Assembly: GCA_035310125.1 (NCBI GenBank)
Contig: DATGEP010000201.1
Span: 42,177-106,176, forward strand
Length of the DNA stretch: 64,000 nucleotides
DNA from: DATGEP01 sp035310125
GTDB taxonomy: Bacteria > Chloroflexota > Ktedonobacteria > Ktedonobacterales > JADMIN01
Reading direction: 5' to 3'
Shown: piece by piece, positions 1-8,685 of the stretch
How positions within the stretch are numbered: position 1 is the stretch's first letter
Layout of the letters: each line of letters begins with the position of its first letter
Notes under the pieces: model-generated
What the model was told of the DNA's origin: nothing
The model's database searches: none
The model's input: the letters and a program-made list of their open reading frames with translations, nothing else
Made by a program: the position numbers and the translations under genes

Positions 1-482
1 TCAGAGCCGGGAATGCTGCTCCAGCTTCCCGTCGTCACGGCAATTGCCGCGATTTCCCCAAGTCGCTGCCGCAACATCTTCGATAGCTCTGCTTGCGAGA
101 TGCCGCTGTTCAGGTCTGGGCCGATGGGGCCAAGCTCCACTTCGCGTAGCTCGTGCTCTATGCGTACCTCCAGACCATGACCAGTGGCCACCGCTGCCGC
201 GGTTTCGCGCGCACGGCCAATGGGGCTGCTGTACACCGCCGCAACTGGCACTCCACGCATGCGCGCGCCCAGCGCCTCCGCCTGCCGCCTTCCCACCTCA
301 CTCAGCGCTTGCTCGTCGTAGCCGCCATCGGCCACTTCCTCCGCGCCGGGCAACGCGTCGGCGTGCCGGATGAGATAGATCTCGGTGCCGCCACGCTTCA
401 AGCTCAGAAATGGATCGGCAGTGGCTCGCTCAGGCGTGGCTTCCGCCGGTTCCGCCTCGGGATGCTGAATTTCATCCGACAT
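1..482 (-). CDS. Histidine phosphatase (phosphoglycerate mutase-like) family protein, partial
   Basis: The reading frame runs from an ATG at 482 to the left edge without a stop, so the C-terminus lies outside the window; 160 codons are visible. After about 30 variable residues comes LIRHAD (residues 37-42), the catalytic Arg-His motif of the histidine phosphatase superfamily, then SEVGRRQAEAL and VYSSPIGRARETA, which are the typical following helix and the second conserved Arg region. Members remove phosphate from small metabolites or proteins; the substrate cannot be told. The gene lies on the same strand as, and downstream of, the kinase/acyl-CoA dehydrogenase pair, with a gap of about 150 bp, so cotranscription is possible but not shown. 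Confidence 0.85.
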   Translation of the reverse strand, partial: MSDEIQHPEAEPAEATPERATADPFLSLKRGGTEIYLIRHADALPGAEEVADGGYDEQALSEVGRRQAEALGARMRGVPVAAVYSSPIGRARETAAAVATGHGLEVRIEHELREVELGPIGPDLNSGISQAELSKMLRQRLGEIAAIAVTTGSWSSIPGS

Positions 483-634
483 GGATTGTCTATATCTCTC
501 CATTGTTCACGGCTCTCAGGAGCCGAAATGCGCATCGAGAGTCTCGTCTCCCTTGTTCGCTGTCGCGCCAGCGGGACAACCACATACCGCCCCAGAGCGC
601 CGGCAGCTGCTCGCCGCGAGCATCTCACCCCGCG

Positions 635-1687
635 TCACAAGGTGAAGGTAATCTCTCCGTCGCAGACCGCCAGCGCCCGGCGCGCCAGCGCTGGTATGCC
701 TTCGTCGAGCGTAGCGAAGAACGGATCATCCGTTGTCCCCGCCAGGTGGCGCTTGTAGCTGCCCTCCAGCAGGATCGCCAGCTTCCAAATCGCCAGCGCC
801 ACGTAGAAGGAAACCGCATCCATCCGTCGCCCCGTGCGCTCGGCGTAGCGCGCCACAAGCGCCGCACGGGTGGGAAACCCCGGCGCCTCCGTGACGCGCC
901 ACGCGGCATCCATCATAGCAAAGTGCGGGTCGCCCGGCTCGCGCCAGAACGAGAGCAGGTAGCCCAGGTCCGCGAGCGGATCGCCCAGTGTAGCCATCTC
1001 CCAATCGAAGATAGCCGCGATGCGCACGGGCAGATCCCGCGCATACATCACATTGTCGAGCCGGTAGTCACCATGCACGATAGTGGCAGGGCCGGATTCC
1101 GGAACGTGTGCCTGGAGCCACGCCGTTACGCAGTCGAGATCGGGCAACGGGCGATTACGCGAGGCGTCAAGCTGGCCGGTCCAGCGGCGTATCTGTCGCT
1201 CCAGGTAACCGCTGGGTTTGCCGAAATCTTCCAACCCGACTGCCTGCCAGTCCACCGCGTGTAGATCGGCTAGTCGGTCCACCAGCGCGCGGCCAAGCGC
1301 CGCCCGCGCCTCCGCGTCTTCCACGGCGAAAGGCGGCAGCTCGGTGCGAATCACGTACCCGTGGACCCGCTCCATAAGGTAGAACGGCGCACCCAAAACG
1401 CCGATGTCCTCACAAAAGAGGAGCGGACGCGGCACGGGCACGCTCGTCTGCGAGAGCGCCGCCAGTACGCGATATTCCCGCCCCACATCGTGCGCCGTCG
1501 GTAACAGCGGGCCGCGCGGTGGGCGGCGCAGCACCCACTGCTGGACGCCGCGCGTCACGAAAAACGTCTCGTTCGAGTGGCCGCCGCGAATACGCTCAAT
1601 CTGTAACGGCTCGCCACCGCCTGGAATCTGCACGGCGAGATACGCGGCGAGCGCATCGGGATCTACCAGCGGAGGCAATATGCTCAT
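635..1687 (-). CDS. Aminoglycoside phosphotransferase-fold kinase, LvaA/ACAD10-11 kinase-like
   Basis: The predicted protein has 350 residues. The start is the ATG at 1687, which forms an ATGA overlap with the stop of the upstream acyl-CoA dehydrogenase gene. The APH kinase signature is clear: VHGDYRLDNVMY (catalytic Asp, about residue 207) and FDWEMATLGDPLADLGYL (the DFG-like metal-binding Asp, about 228). The N-lobe contains RGGHSNETFFV, like the nucleotide loop of this family. Kinases of this type sit beside or are fused to acyl-CoA dehydrogenases in Pseudomonas LvaA/LvaC and animal ACAD10/ACAD11, where they phosphorylate 4-hydroxyacyl-CoA. That role is inferred here from translational coupling to the dehydrogenase; antibiotic modification is unlikely in this context. 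Confidence 0.88.
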   Translation of the reverse strand: MSILPPLVDPDALAAYLAVQIPGGGEPLQIERIRGGHSNETFFVTRGVQQWVLRRPPRGPLLPTAHDVGREYRVLAALSQTSVPVPRPLLFCEDIGVLGAPFYLMERVHGYVIRTELPPFAVEDAEARAALGRALVDRLADLHAVDWQAVGLEDFGKPSGYLERQIRRWTGQLDASRNRPLPDLDCVTAWLQAHVPESGPATIVHGDYRLDNVMYARDLPVRIAAIFDWEMATLGDPLADLGYLLSFWREPGDPHFAMMDAAWRVTEAPGFPTRAALVARYAERTGRRMDAVSFYVALAIWKLAILLEGSYKRHLAGTTDDPFFATLDEGIPALARRALAVCDGEITFTL

Positions 1688-2907
1688 TCCTCGCCTCCGT
1701 GAGTATGCGCCGGTTTCTCTGTGTGTGCCGCTTTGAGCACGTGCCGGGCAATGACCATACGATGCACCTCCGACGGGCCATCGTAGATGCGGAAAGGGCG
1801 GGCATTGCGATAGAACGCCGCCAGTGGCAGATCCGTCGAGACGCCATGCGATCCACAGATTTGCAGGGCGCGGTCCACCACACGGTTGACCATCTCGGCA
1901 ACGTAGGTCTTCGCCATCGAAGTCTCGTGTCGCGCCTGCCCGCCGCTGTCCAGCACCCACGCCGCATGCCAGTTCATGAGCCGCGCCGCGTGAATTTCCA
2001 TCGCCGAGTCCGCGAGCATCGCTTGCACCATCTGATGCTCGCCCAGGCGCTTGCCGAAGCTCGTTCGCTCATTGGCGTACTCTGCGGCGACCTCTAACGC
2101 TCGCTGTGCGACGCCGAGCCACCGCATGCAGTGCGTCAACCGTGCTGGCGCGAGCCGCACCTGTGCATACTTGAAGCCCTCGCCAGCCTTACCTAGCACG
2201 GCATCGTCGCGTACGACGCAATCGCGAAAGGCGACTTCGCAGTGACCACCGACGAAACCGGCATCGAGCGAGGGTATCTGGCGCACGATGCGCATGCCAG
2301 GATTATCGGCATCCACCAGAAACATCGTTGCCCGCGCCTGTCCAGTCACACCATCACCCACTCCGGGGGTCAGCGCCATGCAGATTGCGAAGGCCGCGCC
2401 ATCCGCGCCACTGATGTACCACTTGTCGCCATTGATGACCCACGTGTCTTCGCGCCGCTCAGCGGAGGTGCGCAGCATCGCTGGATCGGCGCCCGCGCCG
2501 GGGTGCGGCTCCGTCATGGCGAAGCACGAGCGGATGCTGCCGTCCACAAGTGGGCGCAGATACTGCTCCTTCTGTCGCTCGCTCGCCACGACCTCCAGCA
2601 GGTGCATATTGCCTTCGTCCGGTGCGGAGCAATTCATCGCTAGTGGCCCTAGCATACTGCGCCCGGCCTCCTCGAAAACGACGCACATATCGCGCATATT
2701 CAAGCCGAGCCCGCCCCACTCCTCGGGCATGTGTGGGGCGTAGATGCCAGCCTCACGCGCCTTCGTCCGCAGCGCATTCAAACGCTCCGGAGGCAGACCA
2801 TCGTGATCGTTGACATGAGGCTCCTCAGGGATGACCTCATCGCGGACGAAGGCGGCGACGCGACGGCGCAGATCTTCAAGCTCCGGCGAGATGGTGAAAT
2901 CAAACAT
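1684..2907 (-). CDS. Acyl-CoA dehydrogenase, ACAD10/11-like
   Basis: This is a 407-residue FAD-dependent acyl-CoA dehydrogenase. The chosen start is the ATG at 2907 (MFDFTISPELEDLRRR), with GGGAGG just upstream; longer in-frame starts lack family similarity. Conserved stretches include FAMTEPHPGAGADPAMLRT (flavin/substrate region) and QICGSHGVSTDLPLAAFYRN near the C-terminus. At the position where short-chain dehydrogenases carry YEGT with the catalytic Glu, this protein has RIYDGPSEVHRMV, a pattern I associate with the ACAD10/11-like and FadE36-like branch. The next gene is an APH-fold kinase overlapping by 4 bp, matching the kinase plus dehydrogenase arrangement used to dehydrate 4-hydroxyacyl-CoA through a phosphate intermediate. 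The substrate is inferred. Confidence 0.92.
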   Translation of the reverse strand: MFDFTISPELEDLRRRVAAFVRDEVIPEEPHVNDHDGLPPERLNALRTKAREAGIYAPHMPEEWGGLGLNMRDMCVVFEEAGRSMLGPLAMNCSAPDEGNMHLLEVVASERQKEQYLRPLVDGSIRSCFAMTEPHPGAGADPAMLRTSAERREDTWVINGDKWYISGADGAAFAICMALTPGVGDGVTGQARATMFLVDADNPGMRIVRQIPSLDAGFVGGHCEVAFRDCVVRDDAVLGKAGEGFKYAQVRLAPARLTHCMRWLGVAQRALEVAAEYANERTSFGKRLGEHQMVQAMLADSAMEIHAARLMNWHAAWVLDSGGQARHETSMAKTYVAEMVNRVVDRALQICGSHGVSTDLPLAAFYRNARPFRIYDGPSEVHRMVIARHVLKAAHTEKPAHTHGGEE

Positions 2908-3166
2908 GCGGCCTCCCATTCTCCCTTTCGGTCCAGTGCGGCGGCGTAAGTACGAACAGTATACGCCCGATGAGGAGAGATGAGAGGTGAAAGCGATCTT
3001 TCGGTCAAGCGCGTTCCGGTACACACCCGCGCGACAGCTCGACACCACGCACACGCAGAATCGCGTCCATGCGACTTCGCCCTGCCATTTGAATCGAAGC
3101 AGCCCCGCGCTCGCGTGACGAGCGCCTGGGAGTCGTCAGCTCACGGCCCCAGGCGCTACCCCAACG

Positions 3167-3544
3167 CTACGGCTGCTTCCTGCGCACCTTCGGAACCGCC
3201 GTGACAGTTGGCTGAGCATGTTCCGCTGGCAGCGTATCCACATATGCTTCCAGCGCGGCGCGATCCTCAGGTGAAAGGGTCAAGTCGAACTCGCGCTCCA
3301 GCCGGCCCTTCTTCAACGCCGGCTCCCAACAGGAGCGCCGGGCGCAAATATAGGCGCCGCGTCCAGACTTCTTGCCCGTGGGGTCCAACACAACATGACC
3401 GTCCGGCGTGCGGACCACCCGAATCAGCTCGCGCTTGGGCCTCACCTCTTTACAGGCGATGCACGTGCGCTCCGGCACGTGGCGTACCTTCGGCTGCGGC
3501 TTGCGTTTTCGCGCGGCGTTCTGTGGAGCAATTCCCTCCGGCAT
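3167..3544 (-). CDS. ylxR: YlxR (RnpM) family RNA-binding protein
   Basis: This is a 125-residue basic protein. The DUF448 core runs from about residue 24 to 90: RTCIACKEVRPKRELIRVV, then DPTGKKSGRGAYICARRSCW, which holds the conserved Gly-Arg-Gly-Ala-Tyr and paired Cys signature. YlxR binds RNA and in Firmicutes modulates RNase P; it is classically encoded between nusA and infB. Here it follows nusA after a gap of only 3 bp, so the two are surely one operon. N- and C-terminal tails (KRKPQPK, KVRRKQP) are unusually basic. infB does not follow: the next gene downstream is an acyl-CoA dehydrogenase after about 260 bp. Confidence 0.93.
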   Translation of the reverse strand: MPEGIAPQNAARKRKPQPKVRHVPERTCIACKEVRPKRELIRVVRTPDGHVVLDPTGKKSGRGAYICARRSCWEPALKKGRLEREFDLTLSPEDRAALEAYVDTLPAEHAQPTVTAVPKVRRKQP

Positions 3545-3547
3545 AGA

Positions 3548-4648
3548 TTATCCCTCCGCACGCGCTTGTGGCGCCTCGACGGTCGGCGCCTCAGGTATCA
3601 TGGCGTCCTCCGGCCGCTCAGTGGGCCGCGCCACGTCCACCCGCCAGCCAGTAAGGCGCGCGGCCAGGCGCGCGTTCTGCCCATCCTTCCCGATGGCGAG
3701 CGAAAGCTGCCGCTCCGGCACGGTGACCACCGCCGTCTTGTCGGCCTCGCGCAGCTCGACATTCAGCGGCTTGACCGGACTCAGCGCGTTGGAGACGAAC
3801 TGCGCAGGGTCCGGATTCCACTGAATGATGTCAATCTTCTCGCCGTTGAGCTCATTGACGATATTATTGATGCGCGTGCCCCGGACGCCAACGCAGGCGC
3901 CGATAGGATCAATGCCCTCCTGCCGCGCCCAGACGGCGACCTTCGAGCGGCTGCCTGGCTCACGGGCGATGGCCTTGATCTCGACCTGCCCGCTGTAGAT
4001 TTCCGGTACCTCTAACTCAAAGAGCCGCTTGATGATGTTGCGGTGCGTTCGCGAGACAAGCGCCTGCACGCCGCGCCCACCACCCCGCTTGAGGTCGTAG
4101 ACGTACACGCGGAGCCGCTGATTCTGGTGCAGGCGTTCTCCAGGTAGCTGCTCTTTGTATTCAAGCACGCCTTCAATCTTGCCCAGGTCCACCACCCACG
4201 CATCTTTACCGCGCTCGTCGCGGCGTACGACGGTACCCATGACAAGATCGTCGAGCTGCTCCTTATACGACTCGAAGAGATGATCCTGCTCCGCCTCGCG
4301 AATGCGCTGCAGAATAATCTGTTTCGCGGTCTGCGCCGGAATCTTATTGAAAATCTGCGGTGAGTCCACTTCCATATATTGACCGAGCGCGGCGTGCGGG
4401 TCGGCTTGCTGCGCCTCCGCGAGGGAAAATTCCTCTGCTGAGTTGCTCACCTGTGCCACCACGCGCTTCGTCGCCCACACATGGACGTCTCCGTTGCGCT
4501 CGACCTCGATGCGCACGTTCTCACCGCCGCCAATGCTCTTGCGATATGCGGCCAGGAGCGCACCGGCAACCGCCTCCATCACTTTGTCCTGTGGCAGTCC
4601 CTTCTCATGAATCAGTTGAGCGATGGCCGACTGAAATTCTGTCAACAT
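3548..4648 (-). CDS. nusA: Transcription termination/antitermination factor NusA
   Basis: The protein has 366 residues and starts at the ATG at 4648 with GGGAGG a few bases upstream. The N-terminal RNA polymerase-binding domain begins [18 protein letters not shown]. An S1 domain follows ([21 protein letters not shown] and onwards), then two KH domains with [18 protein letters not shown] and [19 protein letters not shown]. Length and order fit the short NusA form that lacks the E. coli C-terminal acidic repeats. NusA binds RNA polymerase and controls pausing, termination and antitermination. rimP, normally upstream, is absent; about 370 bp of intergenic sequence with its own promoter lies there instead. 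ylxR follows immediately. Confidence 0.97.
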   Translation of the reverse strand: MLTEFQSAIAQLIHEKGLPQDKVMEAVAGALLAAYRKSIGGGENVRIEVERNGDVHVWATKRVVAQVSNSAEEFSLAEAQQADPHAALGQYMEVDSPQIFNKIPAQTAKQIILQRIREAEQDHLFESYKEQLDDLVMGTVVRRDERGKDAWVVDLGKIEGVLEYKEQLPGERLHQNQRLRVYVYDLKRGGGRGVQALVSRTHRNIIKRLFELEVPEIYSGQVEIKAIAREPGSRSKVAVWARQEGIDPIGACVGVRGTRINNIVNELNGEKIDIIQWNPDPAQFVSNALSPVKPLNVELREADKTAVVTVPERQLSLAIGKDGQNARLAARLTGWRVDVARPTERPEDAMIPEAPTVEAPQARAEG

Positions 4649-4885
4649 GTGCGTACCCCTCCCAGCTTGCGCTGGCAAGCTCCTTCGCGCTGCAACCCCA
4701 GGAACCAGCAAAACAGATATGGCGAAGGCGTGAGATTGCCCCACGCCTCAACCGCGCAACTTCAATGATGATGGCGCCCGTGCCTTCGAACATGGCCGAG
4801 CGGAAACGTGTGATGCTCCAACACCCCAACAACGCGAAAAGTGGGCAATGACCCACTTCTCGGCAGACGCTCTCGGTTCTGTCTC

Positions 4886-4915
4886 AGTATACCACCAAAT
4901 GCGATTGTGTAGCAA
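4886..4915 (-). promoter_or_regulatory. Predicted sigma70 promoter of nusA-ylxR
   Basis: On the minus strand TTGCTA (4915-4910) is followed after 18 bp by TATACT (4891-4886). Transcription would begin near 4879, giving a leader of about 230 nt before nusA. It lies back to back with the promoter for the acyl-CoA dehydrogenase at 5022. Confidence 0.55.
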
Positions 4916-4933
4916 GACGGCGACAATACATGT

Positions 4934-4963
4934 TTGACGCTCTTTCATAGCGGCACGTATAAT
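4934..4963 (+). promoter_or_regulatory. Predicted sigma70 promoter of the acyl-CoA dehydrogenase gene
   Basis: TTGACG (4934-4939) and a perfect TATAAT (4958-4963) are separated by 18 bp, 59 bp before the ATG at 5022. The intergenic stretch 4649-5021 otherwise holds only the divergent nusA promoter. Confidence 0.65.
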
Positions 4964-5021
4964 CGGGAAAGTGCCCGGTTCTCTCTCATCTCGCGCTGGG
5001 TGATCCGCAAAGGAGCGTGTT

Positions 5022-6161
5022 ATGGCAGTGCATACGACGTCCGACGAACAGATGTTGATAGATATGGTTCGCGACCTCGCGCGCGACAAAGTAGCGCCGC
5101 GTGCCGCCGCGATAGACGCGACCGGCGAGTTTCCCTGGGATATGAAAGAGCTGCTCGCCAAACAAGACATCCTGGCGATGCCTTTCCCTGAGGAGTACGG
5201 CGGCCTCGGCTCCTCCGAGCTGACCATCCTGCGCACCATCGAGGAGCTGTCCAAAGCCTGCGCTACAACCGCCCTGCTTCTTTGTGTACAGCAATTGGGC
5301 GCGCTGCCCATCCTGCTTGCCGGTACCGAGGAGCAGAAACAGCGATGGATACCGCGACTCGCAACAGGTGAATGGCTCTCGGCATATGGGCTGACTGAGC
5401 CGGGATCCGGTTCTGATGCGGGCGCGATGCGCACGCGGGCCGAGCGCCGGGGCGATACCTACGTGCTGAACGGTCTCAAACACTTCATCACCAACGCCGG
5501 CATCGCGCATGTCAATACCATCTTCGCCTCAACGGACCCCAGCAAGGGCACCCGAGGCATCAGCGCGTTCGTCGTTGAGGACGGCACGCCTGGCTTCCAC
5601 CTGGGCAAGGTGGAAAACAAGATGGGCATTCGCGGCTCGCAAACGGGTGAGCTGGTCTTCGAGGATTGTGTGATCCCCGCAGCAAATCTCTTGGGCCAAG
5701 AAGGCGAAGGATTCAAAATCGGGCTGGCAACCTTGGATCGCACGCGCCCTGGCATCGCGGCGCAGGCTTTGGGCATCGCCCAGGGCGCGCTGGATTTCGC
5801 CGCCAATTACGCGAAAGAACGTGTCCAGTTTGGCAAGCCGATTTTCGAGAATCAGGCAATTCAGTTCATGCTGGCGGATATGGATATCAAAGTGGAAGCG
5901 GCGCGGCAGCTTATCTACCACGTCGGCGAGCTGATGGACGCTGGGACACCACGCTTTACTCGCGAGTCCGCCATCGCGAAGACCTACGCTTCTGACATCG
6001 CCATCGAGGTGACAAACGACGCTATTCAGGTGCTCGGCGGCTATGGGTATATGAAAGAGTTCCCGGTCGAGCGGATGATGCGCGACGCAAAGATTTGCCA
6101 GATCTACGAGGGCACCAACCAGATCCAGCGCATGGTGATCGCCCGCGCGCTCGCCGGCTAG
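5022..6161 (+). CDS. Acyl-CoA dehydrogenase (short-chain/butyryl-CoA type)
   Basis: The protein has 379 residues, the standard length for the family, and starts at ATG 5022 after AAAGGAG. It shows the full set of signatures: AYGLTEPGSGSDAGAM (FAD/substrate), QVLGGYGYMKEFPVERMMRD, and QIYEGTNQIQRMVIARAL, whose Glu (about residue 366) is the catalytic base. It oxidises acyl-CoA to enoyl-CoA and passes electrons to ETF. It resembles butyryl-CoA dehydrogenases most. It is transcribed alone, from a good promoter at 4934-4963 to a hairpin terminator at 6189. No ETF, thiolase or hydratase gene lies nearby. Confidence 0.95.
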   Translation: MAVHTTSDEQMLIDMVRDLARDKVAPRAAAIDATGEFPWDMKELLAKQDILAMPFPEEYGGLGSSELTILRTIEELSKACATTALLLCVQQLGALPILLAGTEEQKQRWIPRLATGEWLSAYGLTEPGSGSDAGAMRTRAERRGDTYVLNGLKHFITNAGIAHVNTIFASTDPSKGTRGISAFVVEDGTPGFHLGKVENKMGIRGSQTGELVFEDCVIPAANLLGQEGEGFKIGLATLDRTRPGIAAQALGIAQGALDFAANYAKERVQFGKPIFENQAIQFMLADMDIKVEAARQLIYHVGELMDAGTPRFTRESAIAKTYASDIAIEVTNDAIQVLGGYGYMKEFPVERMMRDAKICQIYEGTNQIQRMVIARALAG

Positions 6162-6188
6162 CATTCGCAACATCTACTCTTCCGTTGC

Positions 6189-6220
6189 GCGCGCCGGGCA
6201 TCCGCCGGCGCGCCAGCTTT
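6189..6220 (+). terminator. Rho-independent terminator after the acyl-CoA dehydrogenase gene
   Basis: A 9-bp GC stem, GCGCGCCGG (6189-6197) with CCGGCGCGC (6205-6213), has a 7-nt loop and is followed by CAGCTTTT. It lies 27 bp after the stop codon. The rest of 6162-6460 shows no gene. Confidence 0.6.
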
Positions 6221-6460
6221 TAGATTCCCGCGTCCGCCCCTGTCCGTTCGTGCCCGTCGCCGACCGTCGCCGCGCCGGCTCCGATGTGATACGCTCGCCC
6301 CGACGCCGGACAGCGTTCCCTGTCACATCAAGAATCACACCTGCTGTGCGAAATTGCGAAATTGCGGCAGAATCGGCAACCGCCATCTCACCACCGCTGC
6401 CATCCTTGCGATGTACAATTCGGAATGAGAGCGGAGGCGAACACGAGAGGAGAAGCGGAT

Positions 6461-7132
6461 ATGGCGCTTTATGTAGATTCCGCGGACGTGGCCGAGATTG
6501 CCCAGCTTTGCGCCGCATATCCCGTGGCGGGCGTGACGACTAATCCCTCGATCCTGCTGGCGGCCATCGAGCGCGGCCAGCGCCTGCGCGACCTGGAGCT
6601 CGTGCGTGAGCTACTGACTGTCTGTGATGGTCTGGTCTTCATGCAGCCCACGGCGGAGACAGCCGAGGCGCTCATCGCGGCGGGCATGCGCTATGTAGAT
6701 CAAGACAGCGCGCGGGTGGTGCTGAAACTCCCCATGACAGCGATGGGCACCCGCGCGGCGCTCACGTTGAAGCGGCAGGGCGTCCGGTTCGCCTTTACGG
6801 CGGTAGCGTCGCTGGCCCAGGCATACACCGGCTCCCTGGTAGGCGCGGATTGGGTCATTCCATACTTCTGCCGGATGCGCCGGGCCGGTATAGATGCTGC
6901 TGACCGCGTAGCGGGCATGGCGCGCCTGCTCACAAACCAAACGAAGGTATGCCATATCCTGGCCGCGAGCCTGAAGTCTCCGGCGGACGTCGTAGAGGCG
7001 ACGCTTGCCGGCGCACATGATGCGACGCTGCCTCCCGAGGTGCTGCGGGCGATGGCTGAGGATCCACTCACACAGGCGGCGGTGACGCAATTCGCGGCAG
7101 ACTGGCGGCGAGCCGGCGAGTTACTAGGATAG
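6461..7132 (+). CDS. fsa: Transaldolase / fructose-6-phosphate aldolase family protein
   Basis: The protein has 223 residues, the length of the small FSA/TalC-type transaldolases rather than the 310-residue classic enzyme. ATG 6461 follows GAGAGGAGAAGCGGAT. Family marks are MALYVDSADVAEIAQL, GVTTNPSILL and VVLKLPMT, whose Lys corresponds to the Schiff-base lysine, followed by FTAVASLAQAYTGSLVGADWVIPYFCRM. It should catalyse reversible aldol cleavage or transfer on fructose 6-phosphate. It stands alone; its stop lies 8 bp from the stop of the convergent zinc-ribbon gene, so the two transcripts probably overlap. Transaldolase versus aldolase activity cannot be separated by eye. Confidence 0.88.
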   Translation: MALYVDSADVAEIAQLCAAYPVAGVTTNPSILLAAIERGQRLRDLELVRELLTVCDGLVFMQPTAETAEALIAAGMRYVDQDSARVVLKLPMTAMGTRAALTLKRQGVRFAFTAVASLAQAYTGSLVGADWVIPYFCRMRRAGIDAADRVAGMARLLTNQTKVCHILAASLKSPADVVEATLAGAHDATLPPEVLRAMAEDPLTQAAVTQFAADWRRAGELLG

Positions 7133-7140
7133 ACCGCCGC

Positions 7141-8487
7141 TTAATAGAAGCGGAACGTATCGAGCAGCGGCCCAAAGTCGGTAGAATTGATCTGACCGAA
7201 GGACGGCTGTGGCGCCGTGAGCACAATAAAATAGGCGGTGGCGCCCTGGATCACCGCGAGTATACGCATCTGTACGATCGCCGCCTTGCCGTTGACAATA
7301 CCGGAGAACGTATAGTCACTCTCCGTCCACTTCGCGCGGTTGTATGTTGGTGCCGCGCCCTGCGTGATCGCTTTAAGGGGCGCATTGGCGGCGGTGTCGG
7401 ACGCGAGCTCATCCCGGTATGATTGAAGGAGATTCGCCGTACCGATGGTCGTATAGAGAGTAGCGGTTATCCCATGCTCATCCGTGAAGCTATCTTTATG
7501 GGCGGCTGTGCCATCGGAGAGCATCTGATCCGCCCCAGAATGCTTCCATCCGGAAGGATACGCGAGACTGTACAGCGCCGTCGCATAGCCGGTGAAGCCA
7601 TTCGGAACAGGCGCCGTTGGCACAGGCGTTCCACTGACTTGCGAAACCGACGTTGATTGAGCTTGTAAGCTTGCCAGGTGCGACAGGCCAATGCTGATCG
7701 GAATAGCGAGGATGACCAGTATCAAGCCGAAGAGCAAAATGTTCATCACACCGCGCGATATGTTGGCCGCGACTCGCCGGGCCTGGACGCTGCGTTGCAC
7801 GGGCGCTCCATCCTGACCATAGTGCGGCATGCTCATCCACTCAGGCTCTTGCTCGACCAGATCTACCATTGGCGACCGCCCACGCCAGCCGGAGGATGAG
7901 CCAGACAGTGGGCCGGAGGGTGGGCCACTCTGTGGGAGTACGTTCCAATCGCGGTTCGCTGCTCGGTTCAGCGCCCACGGATCGCCTGCTGGTGGCGTCT
8001 CCGTAGCGGCGCCTCTGTTTTCGAGAGGACCATAAGTATCGTCCCAGGGATCGGGTGTAGTGGGCTGCCGTTGGTCACCCGGCTGATAGTTCGGTGGCTG
8101 CGATGCCCAGTCAGGCGGCTGTTGCTGGGGGGGCAAGGGTTGTCTGGGAGGACGGGGTGGCATCGGCGTGTTGGGAGGCATGCGCACGGGCTTTGGCGGC
8201 GCGGCGGCGGCGGGCCCTGCACGCCGTGTATCGCGCCAGGCGAGGAAGGTCTGCCCTCGACTGCGCGAGGGCTTCTGCGCGGGCTGCTGGCCAGTGAATG
8301 GAGTGTCTGACTTGAAGAGATCACCGAGCGTGCCGGATCGTTTCTCCTTGGCCGGCCTCTTCCCAAATGTGATGTGTCGCTTAGTAGGGCCACGCGGCGG
8401 CGCGACGCTTGTCGCGGGCACCGACGCGCCGCACCGGTCGCAAAAATCACCTGAGGTGACGTACGCCCCACAATTCGGGCACCACAT
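7141..8487 (-). CDS. Zinc-ribbon, proline-rich, single-pass membrane protein
   Basis: The protein has 448 residues. The start at ATG 8487 (after GAGAGGGG) places a zinc ribbon at the very N-terminus: CPNCG at residues 3-7 and CDRCG about 12 residues later. Next come roughly 180 residues rich in Pro, Gln and Arg, predicted disordered, then one hydrophobic segment (MNILLFGLILVILAIPISIG), and a C-terminal extracytoplasmic domain of about 160 residues with FTGYATALYSLAYPSGWKHS, similar to domains often found in secreted Chloroflexota and Actinobacteria proteins. No enzyme motif was found. Zinc-ribbon plus membrane-anchored architecture suggests a regulatory or sensing role, but the function is unknown. 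Confidence 0.75.
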   Translation of the reverse strand: MWCPNCGAYVTSGDFCDRCGASVPATSVAPPRGPTKRHITFGKRPAKEKRSGTLGDLFKSDTPFTGQQPAQKPSRSRGQTFLAWRDTRRAGPAAAAPPKPVRMPPNTPMPPRPPRQPLPPQQQPPDWASQPPNYQPGDQRQPTTPDPWDDTYGPLENRGAATETPPAGDPWALNRAANRDWNVLPQSGPPSGPLSGSSSGWRGRSPMVDLVEQEPEWMSMPHYGQDGAPVQRSVQARRVAANISRGVMNILLFGLILVILAIPISIGLSHLASLQAQSTSVSQVSGTPVPTAPVPNGFTGYATALYSLAYPSGWKHSGADQMLSDGTAAHKDSFTDEHGITATLYTTIGTANLLQSYRDELASDTAANAPLKAITQGAAPTYNRAKWTESDYTFSGIVNGKAAIVQMRILAVIQGATAYFIVLTAPQPSFGQINSTDFGPLLDTFRFY

Positions 8488-8685
8488 GCGAATATCCCCT
8501 CTCGCCCCTGACCGCCACACGCATCGTGCTCGCCGTCCTGCTGTGGGCACCTCATTCTGGCCAGGTTGCCACGATTATAACGGGTGACTCCCCGAATGGC
8601 TATACTGATAGTAGGGATGGCACAGGTGGCGCGTATTCTGCATTCCATGGGAAGCAGAGATACACCGATTGGTGGAGGATAGCTT

